A stretch of 64,000 nt of DNA from Arthrobacter sp. MN05-02 (GTDB lineage: Bacteria; Actinomycetota; Actinomycetes; Actinomycetales; Micrococcaceae), in NCBI GenBank assembly GCA_004001285.1, contig AP018697.1, positions 2,914,001 through 2,978,000 of the forward strand, in the 5' to 3' direction. A program made the translations under genes and the position numbers. Positions 45,407 through 54,890 of the stretch are shown piece by piece; positions within the stretch are counted from its first letter, which is position 1, and each line of letters begins with the position of its first letter. The notes below the pieces were generated by a model. It worked only from the letters and a program-made list of their open reading frames with translations, was not told the origin of the DNA and did no database searches.

Positions 45407-46884
45407 GCAGGGACGGCACGGGCACGACGGCGTCGACCGCGAGGGACGAGCCTCCCCGTGCCGCGGACCGCCTGGGTGCCCTGCGTGGGAAGGTCGTCGC
45501 GGCAGTCCGGAGCCAGCCCGCCGGGGCGTGGGCGGCCGGCCTGGCGGCCACCCTCCTCTACACCCTGTTCTCCGTCACGCAGTGGTACCGGCTGGACTCG
45601 CCGTCGTGGGACCTCGGGATCTTCACACAGCTCGCCAAGGCCTACGCAGCGCCCGGCGCACCGATCGTCCCGATCAAGGGCGAGGACTTCAACCTGCTGG
45701 GCGACCATTTCCATCCGCTGCTCGTGCTGCTCGGACCGGCCTACGCCCTCGCGCCGTCGGGCCTCACCCTCCTGATCGTGCAGGACCTGCTGTTCGGCCT
45801 GTCGGTGGCCGTGGTGGCTCGGACGGGGATGACGCTGCTCGGGCGCGCCGCCGGGATCGGGGTGGGGATCGCCTACGCCCTGTCCTGGGGCCTGCAGTCC
45901 GCGGTCGCGGCGCAGTTCCACGAGATCGCGTTCGCCGTCCCCCTCCTTGCGCTCAGCCTCGAGGCGGTGCTGCGGCGCCGCGTGCTGCCCGCCGTGGCGT
46001 GGGCCGGGCTCCTCGTCTTCGTCAAGGAGGACCTGGGGCTCACCGTCATCGCCCTGGGACTCGTCCTCGCATGGCGCCTGCGCACCGTCGCCGGACTGTG
46101 GCTCTCCCTGTGGGGAGCCCTGTGGCTCATCATCTCGGTACGCCTGATCCTCCCGGCACTCAACGCCTCCGGCCAGTACGACTACTCGGACCGCATCGAC
46201 GTGGGGGGCATGATCGCGGATCCCGCCGGCGCCGTCGTCGACCTCGTCTCCGGGACCGCGAAACACGAGACGCTGCTGCTGCTCCTGCTCGCCGGTGGTG
46301 TCCTGTTCCTCCGATCCTCGATCGGCCTGGTCCTGCTGCCGACGATCCTGTGGCGGTTCGCCTCCGGCCAGGAGGGGTACTGGGGGCCGGAGTGGCACTA
46401 CAGCGCCGTCCTGATGCCCGTGCTCTTCCTCGCACTCGTGGACGGCGTGCGGACCCTGCGGAGGAACCGCCGTCCCTGGGTGCGCTCCACCGCCCTGGTC
46501 GGCGTCCCCGCCGCGCTGCTGGCCTGCCTGGTGCTGCTGCCCGCCCAGAAGTTCGCCGCCCTCGCCGATCCGGAGACGTACCGCCCGTCGGAGCGCTGGA
46601 ACGCAGCCCACCGCATGATGGACCTCATCCCCGCAGGGTCCAGCGTGGAGAGCGGGGTGGTGCTGATGGCCTACCTCGTCCCCGAGACCCGTGTGTACTG
46701 GCTCGGCAACGCCAATCCGGCGCCGGACTACCTCGTCGTCGACGCGGAGGACTGGAGCTGGGGCCCTGTCCGGCCGAGCGACGCGGAGGCCCATGCCGAG
46801 CAGCGCTTCCCCGGAACCGACTACACCCTGGTGTTCGACGAGGCGGGCTACCAGCTCGTCGAGCTGGACGCTGACGCCCGGTAG
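45403..46884 (+). CDS. DUF2079 multi-spanning membrane protein
   Basis: A 493-residue protein with about 11 helices. After a short N-terminus come [21 protein letters not shown] and the DUF2079 signature [20 protein letters not shown] with [20 protein letters not shown]. It resembles GT-C type glycosyltransferases (acidic residue WD in the first loop), so transfer of a lipid-linked sugar is possible but unproved. GTG at 45403 overlaps the previous stop. A soluble tail ends at VDADAR-like residues. Confidence 0.82.
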   Translation: MSRDGTGTTASTARDEPPRAADRLGALRGKVVAAVRSQPAGAWAAGLAATLLYTLFSVTQWYRLDSPSWDLGIFTQLAKAYAAPGAPIVPIKGEDFNLLGDHFHPLLVLLGPAYALAPSGLTLLIVQDLLFGLSVAVVARTGMTLLGRAAGIGVGIAYALSWGLQSAVAAQFHEIAFAVPLLALSLEAVLRRRVLPAVAWAGLLVFVKEDLGLTVIALGLVLAWRLRTVAGLWLSLWGALWLIISVRLILPALNASGQYDYSDRIDVGGMIADPAGAVVDLVSGTAKHETLLLLLLAGGVLFLRSSIGLVLLPTILWRFASGQEGYWGPEWHYSAVLMPVLFLALVDGVRTLRRNRRPWVRSTALVGVPAALLACLVLLPAQKFAALADPETYRPSERWNAAHRMMDLIPAGSSVESGVVLMAYLVPETRVYWLGNANPAPDYLVVDAEDWSWGPVRPSDAEAHAEQRFPGTDYTLVFDEAGYQLVELDADAR

Positions 46885-46893
46885 CCTTAAACC

Positions 46894-47313
46894 ATGACCG
46901 CCGAGCAGCCCCCGCCGAACAGCACCTCCGAGCAGCCCGACACGCGCGGCGCCGTGCCTGCGGACGGGCAGCCGGCGCCCGTCGACCGGGACGGCACGCA
47001 GGACCCCGGCGCTGCGGTCCCCGCACCCGACGCCCCGGCCGTCCGGGAGGTGACCGTCCGGAGGGCTCCGAAGTTCGTCCCCTTCATGGCCATCGGGGCG
47101 ATCCTCGGCTTCCTCGCGGCACTCGTGGTCGCCTACACCGGACCCGAGGATCCCACCCTCACGCGCGAGTCCGTCCTCGGCTTCTTCACCGTGGCGTTCG
47201 CCCTGCCCGGACTGCTCCTCGCGGCCCTGGTGGTGCTCATCGTGGACCGCCGCAGCGTCCGGCGTGCCGAGCGCGCGCGCGCCGAGCGCACGTACGACGA
47301 CGACTCCGCCTAG
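46894..47313 (+). CDS. Small membrane protein with disordered N-terminus
   Basis: A 139-residue protein: about 60 Pro/Ala/Gln-rich residues, then two helices (FMAIGAILGFLAALVVAYTG and GFFTVAFALPGLLLAALVVLIVD) and a basic tail (RRSVRRAERARAERTYDDDSA). Not assigned to a characterised family; similar proteins follow DUF2079 genes in Micrococcaceae. Nine bases separate it from the DUF2079 gene, so it is probably co-transcribed. Confidence 0.65.
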   Translation: MTAEQPPPNSTSEQPDTRGAVPADGQPAPVDRDGTQDPGAAVPAPDAPAVREVTVRRAPKFVPFMAIGAILGFLAALVVAYTGPEDPTLTRESVLGFFTVAFALPGLLLAALVVLIVDRRSVRRAERARAERTYDDDSA

Positions 47314-47439
47314 GCCGGCGTCACCACCGCTCCCGATCGGATGCGACGGTTCGGCTAACGATGTCTCCCGACCTGACGACAGTAGGGGTGGGGGCAATCG
47401 ATGAGGCCGGTCCGAGGGCCGCGGAAGAGGGAGTTTTCC

Positions 47440-47613
47440 ATGAAGGCATTCGCATGCGGAGATGTCGTACCGGGGTGTGAAGCCCGCTGGGTCTGCAGTT
47501 CGGAGGACGAGATCCTCGCCCGCGTCGGCGAGCATGCCGCGTCCGTCCACGGACTGACCGACCTCGCACCCGAGCTCGTCGGGGCCGTGCGCACCCGCAT
47601 CGTCGCCGCCTGA
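47440..47613 (+). CDS. DUF1059 small protein
   Basis: A 57-residue protein starting MKAFACGDVVPGCEARWVCS and containing EILARVGEHAASVHGL. The two N-terminal cysteines and the HAxxxHG pattern are typical of DUF1059, a small putative metal-binding family. GAGGGAG lies about 7 bases before the ATG; the longer frame to 47401 is rejected. It precedes the EAL gene by 14 bases. Confidence 0.82.
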   Translation: MKAFACGDVVPGCEARWVCSSEDEILARVGEHAASVHGLTDLAPELVGAVRTRIVAA

Positions 47614-47627
47614 CCCCGCCGGCTCCG

Positions 47628-48761
47628 ATGCACGCCCCCGGGAACGACCAGGCTTCCCGCGAGGCCGCCGAACTGGACGGCGCATGCCGCGGCGAGGGCA
47701 TCTCCTCGGCGTACCAGCCCATCATCGACACCGTCCGCGGCTCGGTGGCCGGCTACGAAGCCCTCGTGCGCTTCCCCGGCTACGAGGAGAAGAACCCCGA
47801 GGCATGGTTCGCCCGGGCACGCCGGGAGGGCCGGGACGCCGACCTCGAGGCGGCAGCCCTGCGCAGTGCCTTCGCGCACCGCGCAGACCTGACGGGGAAC
47901 TGCTTCCTCACCGTCAACGTGTCACCCCACCTGCTGCCCTCCCCCGTGGTCCGGGACGTCTGGGCGGAGCAGGGGAACCTGGGCGGCGTGATCGTGGAGC
48001 TCACGGAACAGACCCCCATCGACTCCTATCTGCAGCTGGAACCCCACCTGGACGCGCTGCGCTCCGCAGGCGCCCTGATCGCGGTCGACGACGCCGGGTC
48101 GGGGTACGCGGGCCTGCAGCACCTCCTCGCGCTCCGGCCCGCCATGATCAAGGTGGACCGGGAACTGGTCCGCGGCATCGACACGGACGAGGCCAAGCGC
48201 GCCCTGATCGAGATGCTCGGGCTCTTCGCGGGAAGGGTCGATGCGTGGCTCCTCGCGGAGGGCATCGAGAGGGTCGAGGAACTCGACGCGCTGGCCGCCC
48301 TCGGGGTACCCCTCGTCAAGGGGTACCTGCTGGGCCGACCGGCACCCCCGTGGTCCACCCTCGACGTGGATCTGGCGCTGCGGCTGTCCTCCTCCCCGCG
48401 CTCGACGTCGTCGCAGACCGTGCGCGGCGTCATCGAGCCCGCCGCCACGGCCCCGTCACCGGCGCGGGCCGCAGCACTGTTCGCAGCGGACCCGTTCCTC
48501 GCCGACGTCGTGCTCCTCGACGGCCGACGTCCCGTCGCCGTCCTGCCCGAGGAGGCCGCCCGGCTCGGCGTCGTCACGTCGGGCCTGGTGGTCAACGTGG
48601 ACACCCCCATCGGCGAGGCGCTGTCCCGCGCCATCACCCGGGACAGCAGTGCACGCTTCGCTCCCCTGCTCGTGACGGACAACGCGGGCCGCTTCGTGGG
48701 CCTCGCACGGATGGAGCGGCTGATCGGAAGGATCGCCGGTACGCACGTCCCGGCCGTCTGA
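47628..48761 (+). CDS. EAL-domain protein with C-terminal CBS-like domain
   Basis: A 377-residue protein. The EAL domain (about 20-240) has YEALVRFPG, VNVSPHLL, ELTEQTP, AVDDAGSGYAGL, IKVDRELV and AEGIERVEEL, so most metal and catalytic residues of c-di-GMP phosphodiesterases are kept. The usual QGYLLGRP motif reads KGYLLGRP, replacing the conserved Gln. The last about 110 residues look like a CBS pair (FLADVVLLDGRRPVAVLPEE and FAPLLVTDNAGRFVGLARMERL). It could hydrolyse or only bind c-di-GMP, gated by a nucleotide. No GGDEF domain is present. Confidence 0.82.
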   Translation: MHAPGNDQASREAAELDGACRGEGISSAYQPIIDTVRGSVAGYEALVRFPGYEEKNPEAWFARARREGRDADLEAAALRSAFAHRADLTGNCFLTVNVSPHLLPSPVVRDVWAEQGNLGGVIVELTEQTPIDSYLQLEPHLDALRSAGALIAVDDAGSGYAGLQHLLALRPAMIKVDRELVRGIDTDEAKRALIEMLGLFAGRVDAWLLAEGIERVEELDALAALGVPLVKGYLLGRPAPPWSTLDVDLALRLSSSPRSTSSQTVRGVIEPAATAPSPARAAALFAADPFLADVVLLDGRRPVAVLPEEAARLGVVTSGLVVNVDTPIGEALSRAITRDSSARFAPLLVTDNAGRFVGLARMERLIGRIAGTHVPAV

Positions 48762-48858
48762 CGCGGCGTCGTCGCGGCGGACCGCTGCGCGGCCCGGGCC
48801 GTCGGCCCTGCGCCGCCGATCGCGCGGGCGGCATTGCCTGCCGTGAGAGAATGAGCGC

Positions 48859-50418
48859 ATGGTGCGCGGCGACGGACAACTCTCCCACGATCTTCTCCCC
48901 GGCGAGAAAGGACCCCAGGACGCATGCGGCGTCTTCGGCGTCTGGGCGCCCGGTGAGGAAGTAGCCAAGCTCACCTACTACGGGCTGTACGCGCTGCAGC
49001 ACCGGGGCCAGGAATCGGCCGGTATCGCCACGAGCGACGGACACCGGATCAACGTCTACAAGGACATGGGCCTCGTGTCCCAGGTCTTCGACGAGGCGAC
49101 GCTCAACACCCTGACCGGCCACATCGCCGTCGGGCACTGCCGCTACTCCACCACCGGGTCCTCGCACTGGGCAAATGCGCAGCCCACCCTCGGCGCCACC
49201 TCCGCCGGCACCGTCGCCCTCGCGCACAACGGCAACCTCACGAACTCCGCCGAGCTGTACCAGATGGTCCTCGACCGCCACGGCAAGCCCCGCGCCGGCG
49301 AGCTCGCGCAGGGCAACACCACCGACACGGCCCTCGTGACCGCGCTGCTCGCCGGGAACGACGGCCGCTCGCTCGAGCAGACGGCCATGGACCTGCTGCC
49401 GAGCATCCGCGGCGCCTTCTGCTTCGTGTTCATGGACGAGGGCACCCTCTACGCCGCGCGCGACGCCTACGGCGTCCGTCCGCTCGTCCTCGGCCGCCTC
49501 GAGCGCGGGTGGGTGGTCGCCTCGGAGCAGGCCGCCCTCGCCACCGTCGGGGCGAGCTACATCCGCGAGATCGAGCCCGGCGAGTTCATCGCCATCGACG
49601 AGGACGGCGTGCGCAGCAGCCGCTTCGCCGCCCCGACCGCCGCGGGCTGCGTCTTCGAATACGTCTACCTCGCGCGGCCCGACGCCGCGATCGCCGGCCG
49701 CTCCGTGTACGAGTCCCGCGTGGAGATGGGCCGGCAGCTCGCCCGCGAGAACTCCGCCGCCGCGGACATCGTGATCCCGGTCCCCGAGTCCGGCACCCCG
49801 GCCGCCGTGGGCTTCGCGGAGGAGTCCGGCATCCCCTTCGCCCACGGCTTCGTGAAGAACGCCTACGTGGGCCGCACGTTCATCCAGCCCAGCCAGACAC
49901 TGCGCCAGCTCGGCATCCGGCTCAAGCTCAACGCCCTCGAGTCGGTCATCCGGGGCAGGCGCATCATCGTCGTCGACGACTCGATCGTGCGCGGCAACAC
50001 GCAGCGCGCCGTCGTCCGGATGCTGCGCGAGGCGGGCGCCGCCGAGGTGCACGTCAAGATCTCCTCGCCGCCCGTGCGCTGGCCCTGCTTCTACGGGATC
50101 GACTTCGCCTCCCGTGCGGAGCTCATCGCCAACGGCGCCGCGATCGACGAGATCAGCAAGTCCATCGGCGCCGACAGCCTCGCGTACATCTCCGAGGACG
50201 GCATGATCGACGCCACGCAGCAGCCCCGCGAGCGCCTCTGCACGGCATGCTTCACCGGCACGTACCCGATCGAACTGCCCGACGACGACCGCCTGGGCAA
50301 GAACCTGCTCGAGCGCACCAACCCCGCCGACAAGTCCGGAGCCACGGGATGCGATCCCGGACCGGACGCCGAGTTCGAAGCCGTACTGACCGACGAAGAC
50401 AAGAAAGAGCGGGTATGA
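48859..50418 (+). CDS. purF: Amidophosphoribosyltransferase
   Basis: A 519-residue enzyme that commits PRPP to purine synthesis. After a short propeptide (…GPQDA) comes the N-terminal nucleophile ACGVFGVWAPGEEVAKL, then ALQHRGQESAGIA, GNTTDTALV and the phosphoribosyl motif IIVVDDSIVRGNTQRAV. C-terminal cysteines (RLCTACFTG and others) may bind a [4Fe-4S] cluster as in the B. subtilis enzyme. The stop overlaps purM (ATGA). Confidence 0.97.
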   Translation: MVRGDGQLSHDLLPGEKGPQDACGVFGVWAPGEEVAKLTYYGLYALQHRGQESAGIATSDGHRINVYKDMGLVSQVFDEATLNTLTGHIAVGHCRYSTTGSSHWANAQPTLGATSAGTVALAHNGNLTNSAELYQMVLDRHGKPRAGELAQGNTTDTALVTALLAGNDGRSLEQTAMDLLPSIRGAFCFVFMDEGTLYAARDAYGVRPLVLGRLERGWVVASEQAALATVGASYIREIEPGEFIAIDEDGVRSSRFAAPTAAGCVFEYVYLARPDAAIAGRSVYESRVEMGRQLARENSAAADIVIPVPESGTPAAVGFAEESGIPFAHGFVKNAYVGRTFIQPSQTLRQLGIRLKLNALESVIRGRRIIVVDDSIVRGNTQRAVVRMLREAGAAEVHVKISSPPVRWPCFYGIDFASRAELIANGAAIDEISKSIGADSLAYISEDGMIDATQQPRERLCTACFTGTYPIELPDDDRLGKNLLERTNPADKSGATGCDPGPDAEFEAVLTDEDKKERV

Positions 50419-51527
50419 GCGCGTCCAACCCCATCACGTACGCCAGCGCAGGAGTGGACGTCGAAGCGGGTGACCGCGCCGTCGAGCTCATGAAGGACGC
50501 CGTGCGGGCCACGCACGGCGAGCAGGTTCTCGGCGGGGTGGGCGGTTTCGCCGGGCTCTTCGACGTGTCCCGCCTCCTCACCTACACGCGGCCGCTGCTC
50601 TCGACGTCCACCGACGGCGTGGGCACCAAGGTTGCCATCGCGCAGGCCATGGACATCCACGACACCATCGGGTTCGACCTGGTGGGCATGGTGGTCGACG
50701 ACATCGTGGTGGTCGGCGCGGAGCCGCTCTTCATGACCGACTACATCGCGTGCGGGAAGGTGGTCCCCGAGCGCATCGCGGACATCGTGCGTGGCATCGC
50801 GGCCGGCTGCTCGGCCGCCGGCACGGCCCTGGTGGGCGGCGAGACCGCCGAGCACCCCGGCCTGCTCGGTGAGCACGAGTACGACGTCGCGGGCGCCGCG
50901 ACCGGCGTGGTCGAGGCGGACCGCGTCCTCGGCCCCGAACGCGTCCGCGCGGGCGACGTCGTGATCGGCATGGCGTCGTCGGGCCTGCACTCGAACGGGT
51001 ACTCGCTGGTTCGGCGCGTCATCAACCAGGCCGGCTGGGCCCTGGACCGCCAGGTCTCCGAGCTCGGGCGGACGCTCGGCGAGGAGCTGCTCGAGCCGAC
51101 CCGGATCTACGCGGCCGACTGCCTGGCACTGGCCCGCAACGACGCCGCGCAGGTCCACGGCTTCAGCCATGTCACCGGCGGCGGGCTCGCGGCGAACCTC
51201 GCCCGCGTGCTGCCCCGTGGGCTGGAAGCAACGGTGGACCGCTCCACGTGGGAACTGCCTCCGGTCTTCACGCTCGTCGCGCAGCTCGGCTCCGTCCCGC
51301 TGCCGGACCTCGAGCGCACCCTCAACCTCGGGGTCGGGATGGTCGCGATCGTCGGCGCCGAGGGCGCGGACGCCGCGCTCGCCCAGCTCGCCGCGGCAGG
51401 TGTCCCCTCCTGGGTCATGGGCAGCGTGCAGGTGGCCGGGAACGGGAGCACCGACGGGCCGGACTACGTCCAGGGCGCCAAGGGCGTGGACGGCGGATCG
51501 GTGCGGCTGCTCGGCGCCTACGCCTGA
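50415..51527 (+). CDS. purM: Phosphoribosylformylglycinamidine cyclo-ligase
   Basis: A 370-residue AIR synthetase that closes the imidazole ring in purine synthesis. Hallmarks: ITYASAGVDVEAGDRAVELM at the start, STDGVGTKVAIA, GFDLVGMVVDDIVVVGAEPLF, LVGGETAEHPGLL and SSGLHSNGYSLVRRV. It is translationally coupled to purF. The rest of the pathway here (purDC) lies 8 kb away on the other strand. Confidence 0.97.
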   Translation: MSASNPITYASAGVDVEAGDRAVELMKDAVRATHGEQVLGGVGGFAGLFDVSRLLTYTRPLLSTSTDGVGTKVAIAQAMDIHDTIGFDLVGMVVDDIVVVGAEPLFMTDYIACGKVVPERIADIVRGIAAGCSAAGTALVGGETAEHPGLLGEHEYDVAGAATGVVEADRVLGPERVRAGDVVIGMASSGLHSNGYSLVRRVINQAGWALDRQVSELGRTLGEELLEPTRIYAADCLALARNDAAQVHGFSHVTGGGLAANLARVLPRGLEATVDRSTWELPPVFTLVAQLGSVPLPDLERTLNLGVGMVAIVGAEGADAALAQLAAAGVPSWVMGSVQVAGNGSTDGPDYVQGAKGVDGGSVRLLGAYA

Positions 51528-51595
51528 CCGACTCCCCGCAGTCCCCGGGTCCCGCAGTCCCGCTCTACCGGCGTCGGGCCCGCTACGGGCGGGTC

Positions 51596-51665
51596 CTCCC
51601 ACTGATCGGGGCCCGACGGTGGGCAGGTTCGAACATCCCCGCCGACCGGCAGCGATCAGTGGGAG
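51596..51665. other. Structured inverted-repeat element between purM and its terminator
   Basis: CTCCCACTGATCG (51596-51608) pairs perfectly with CGATCAGTGGGAG (51653-51665). Inside, CGGTGGG pairs with CCCGCCG, and the loop contains the palindrome TTCGAA. The surrounding bases 51528-51703 hold no gene. It could be a structured 3' UTR, a small RNA or remains of a mobile element. Confidence 0.45.
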
Positions 51666-51703
51666 CGAGCGCGCCCGCGGGTGGGCCCGGCCAGGGACTG
51701 CGC

Positions 51704-51743
51704 GGCGAAGCCCCTGCCCTCGGGAGAGGGCAGGGGCTTCGCC
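51704..51743. terminator. Bidirectional terminator between purM and the xylanase gene
   Basis: GGCGAAGCCCCTGCCCTC (51704-51721) pairs with 51726-51743 over GGGA, an 18-bp stem between convergent genes. Confidence 0.85.
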
Positions 51744-51771
51744 GTGTTCAGCTGCGTCCGGCGCGGCCTCG

Positions 51772-54700
51772 TCAGTGCTTGCCCGCCTGCTTGCGCGTCA
51801 CGACGACGTCGAACGAGCTGGTCCGGGTATTGCCGGCCTCATCCGTTGCCGTGCACGTGACCGTCGTGGTGCCGACGGGGAACCGGCCGCCCGGTGCGGG
51901 GAGGCACGTGATCGGCACGACGCCGTCGAGGGTGTCGATGGCCGACGGCGACACGTAGCTGACCTTGGCACCGCTGGCTCCGTTGGAGACGGCGGTCACG
52001 TCCGACTGGTCGGCGATCCGCGGTGGCAGCACATCGGCGGGCCGGGCGGGCAGCTCGGCCGGATCCACGATGCCCCAGTAGGCCGGCGTGACCTGCAGTT
52101 CGTCGTCGAAGGGCAGCGGCTGCTCCCAGGGACGTGCCATGGGCCAGGTCCGCAGCCAGGTGCGGGCGTTGCTGATCCCCCAGAAGGTCACCGAGTCCAC
52201 GGACGCGTTGTGCTCGCGGAGCATCGCGAAGAGGTCCCGGTAGTAGTAGCCCACCTCCGCCGCCGCGTCCGCGTCGTCCTCGAACGCCGGGCTGTACGGT
52301 TCCGCCGGAGCGCCGCTGACGTCGGCCCCCTGGTTCTCCGTGGAGGCGTTGACGTCGAGTTCCGTGATGGCCTGCAGGAGAGCGGGGTCCAGTGCCTCGA
52401 CGGCCTCGATGGAGTCCTCGAGCCACTGCACGGGGCGGGCGACGTCCACGTGGGCCTGGTGACCCACGCCGTCGATCGGCACCGCCCGGGCCTTCAGTGC
52501 GCGGATCAGGTCGAGGTAGTCCGCCCGTTTCTCCGGCATCTCCGTGTTGTAGTCGTTGATGAACAGGGCTGCCTCGGGGAAGTAGCGGTCCGCCAGGCGG
52601 AAGGCCTCGTCCACGAAGCCCTCGCCGAGGACCTGGAACCACCGGCTGTCGCGCATGTCGTGCGGGTTCGCCGTGTCACCGTCCGCGATGACCTCGTTCA
52701 CCACGTCCCAGGCCCAGATGGGGCTGTTCCCCTCGGGGTAGCGGGCGTCGATGTGGTCGGCGATACCCTTGATGTGCGCTTCCATGCGTGCCTTGAGCAG
52801 CGCCTGGTCGGCGGGGCTGTCGGTGAGGTCGCGGGCGCCGTCCTTGAAGAACCAGGCCGGGGTCTGCGAGTGCCAGGCGAGGACGTGCCCGTAGACCTGC
52901 ACGTCGTTGGCGTCCGCGAAGTCCAGCAGCTGGTCCAGCTGCTGGAAGGCGAACTGGCCCTCGACCGGCTGGACGCTCTCCGGCTTGCCCGCGTTCTCCG
53001 GTGTGAAGGCGTTGAAGTGTTTCCGCACGAGGTCCGCGGCCGTTCCCACGGTCTCACGGGCATCGATCGCGACGCCGACGTGCTCGATCCCGTCCGCGCC
53101 GAGCACGTCCTTCAGCCCGGGGACGTCCGCCTGGATGGGCTTCTCGACGATCGGGGCGAGGCTGAAGTCGTCCAGTAGGAAGTCCGCTCCCACCGGTCCC
53201 TCGACGTACACCTGGGCCTTGTCCGCGGCCGCACCGAGCGTGTAGGTGCCTTTGAGCTGGACCCACCCGTCGGCCGTCACGGAGGCACTGGCGCCGGCGA
53301 CGCCGTCGTACGCGCTTCCGCCGCCGTTGTCGCGCTGCACGGACACCTTGAGCGAGGCCGGGGACTGGCCCGGAGCGAGCTTCGCCCACCGACACCTGCA
53401 CGGCGGTCCCGACGGGCAGGCCCGCCGTGACGTCGAGCGCGGCACCGTGCCAGGGCTGGGTGCGGTTCGTGACGAGCAGGCTGCCGGTGCCGGTGCGGGC
53501 ATCGCTGCTCGTGGCGACGGAGACGCCGTCGCCACGGGCCGTCCAGCCGTCGGTGCCGGTCTCGAAGCCGGAGGTGACCTCGACGGGTGCGGCTCCGACG
53601 CCGCCCTGCGGCAGGGTGAAGGTCCATCCCTCGGCGAGCTTCTCGCTCACCACCGTCGTGACGGCCCGGACCGTGTTCGAGCGGTCGCCGCCGCCGTCGT
53701 GGGCGAGGACCACGGCGCCGGGGGTGAAGGCCGCGCGGAGGTTGGCGGTCAGGGTCGCCTCGCTGAGGTCGTTGCCGTCCCAGTCGAAGATGACGTTGCC
53801 GAGGCCGAGCGGCTGCATGCCGAGCGCGGCGGCCACCCCACCGGTGGCGCCCCAGCTGCCGTTCGGTGCACGGAAGTAGGGCACCTGCAGGGACGGATCA
53901 CCGACGGCGGTCCGGATGATGCGTAGGTTCTCCTTCAGGTCGGTCTCCACCTGGGCCTGCGACCAGGAGCCCATGTCCGCGTAGGACGTGCCGTGGTTGC
54001 ACAGCGTGTGGCCGTCGGCGACGATCCGCCGCAGCAGGTCGGCGCCGCCGGGAGCCTGGACGTTCTGCCCGATGATGCAGAACGTCGCGGTGATGCCCCT
54101 GTCCCGCAGGAGGTCGAGGACCGCTGCGGTCTCCCCCGGGTTCGGCCCGTCGTCGAACGTCAGGGCGACGGTGTTCCCGGTGCCCCGCGCCGCGGCGAGG
54201 GGTGTGCTCGTGGGGTTCGCTGCGCCGCCCGGGACGAAGGACGCGTCGGGGGTGGGCTGCCAGGCTCCACCGGACCCGGCCGTCCCGGTGATCACGACGT
54301 CGTCCACGAGGTAGTCGTAGGGTGCACCCAGGTCTCCCGTTCCGAGGTAGGCCCGCAGGGTCGCCGGGCTGGCTCCGGCCGGGGCGTTGAAGGTACCGGT
54401 CACCGTGGTCCAGGCATCCGCGGACACCGTGGTGTCACCCACCCAGCTGTAGGCGGGTTCCACGACGAAGTGAGCCGACGTCGTCGTTCCTGCCGGCGCC
54501 GAGAGTCTCACCTGTGCGGAGAACGTGTAGGTCCCGCCGGCCTGCAGGAGGCCGGCCGGCGTCTTGATGCCGTCGTAGTCGTTGACCCGGCCCTTCACCA
54601 GCAGGGCCTTGTCGCCGTCGGCGTCGACGACCGACAGGGTGGGCCCGCCGTTCTGCGCCAGCGGGCTGAAGCTGCCGTCCTCGAAATCCTCGTTCAGCAG

Positions 54701-54802
54701 CACCGACGGCTCGTCCGCCTGGGCGGTCGGCAGCGTCAGCACGCCGGCTCCCGTGATCAGGCCGAATGCCGTGGCGCCTGCGATCAGACGTCCTTGTCTC
54801 AT
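51772..54802 (-). CDS. Multidomain secreted CE4-GH10 xylan-degrading enzyme, one frameshift as assembled
   Basis: From the ATG at 54802 (AAGGAGAACC upstream) to 51772 the coding sequence makes a protein of about 1010 residues if one frameshift near 53395 is corrected. In order: signal peptide (GLITGAGVLTLPTAQAD), a CBM4/9-like module (VLLNEDFEDGSF), a CE4 deacetylase (VALTFDDGPNPGE, CNHGTSYADMGSW, FRAPNGSWGATGG), a second CBM-like module and a GH10 xylanase. The GH10 part has WAWDVVNEVIADGD acid/base Glu and ITELDVNAST nucleophile Glu. A C-terminal HYR/Ig-like domain ends it. It would both deacetylate and cut acetylxylan. The CE4 HxxxxH motif lacks the usual second His. Confidence 0.82.
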
Positions 54803-54819
54803 GGTTCTCCTTGATGGTG

Positions 54820-54845
54820 TGGCCCGCCCGTGGAGGGGCGGGCCA
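54820..54845 (-). terminator. Hairpin between the two xylanase genes
   Basis: TGGCCCGCCC and GGGCGGGCCA (54820-54829 with 54836-54845) form a 10-bp stem just upstream of the CE4-GH10 gene, after the GH10 stop in transcription order. It may attenuate read-through. Confidence 0.5.
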
Positions 54846-54890
54846 CCGACTGCTGGGGGGTTGTCGTGCTGCTTGTCGTGCTGGTGCTGC

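Noticed and set aside
51632..51665. Possible tRNA T-arm (GGTTCGAAC)
   Set aside because: No acceptor, D or anticodon arms can be built around it.
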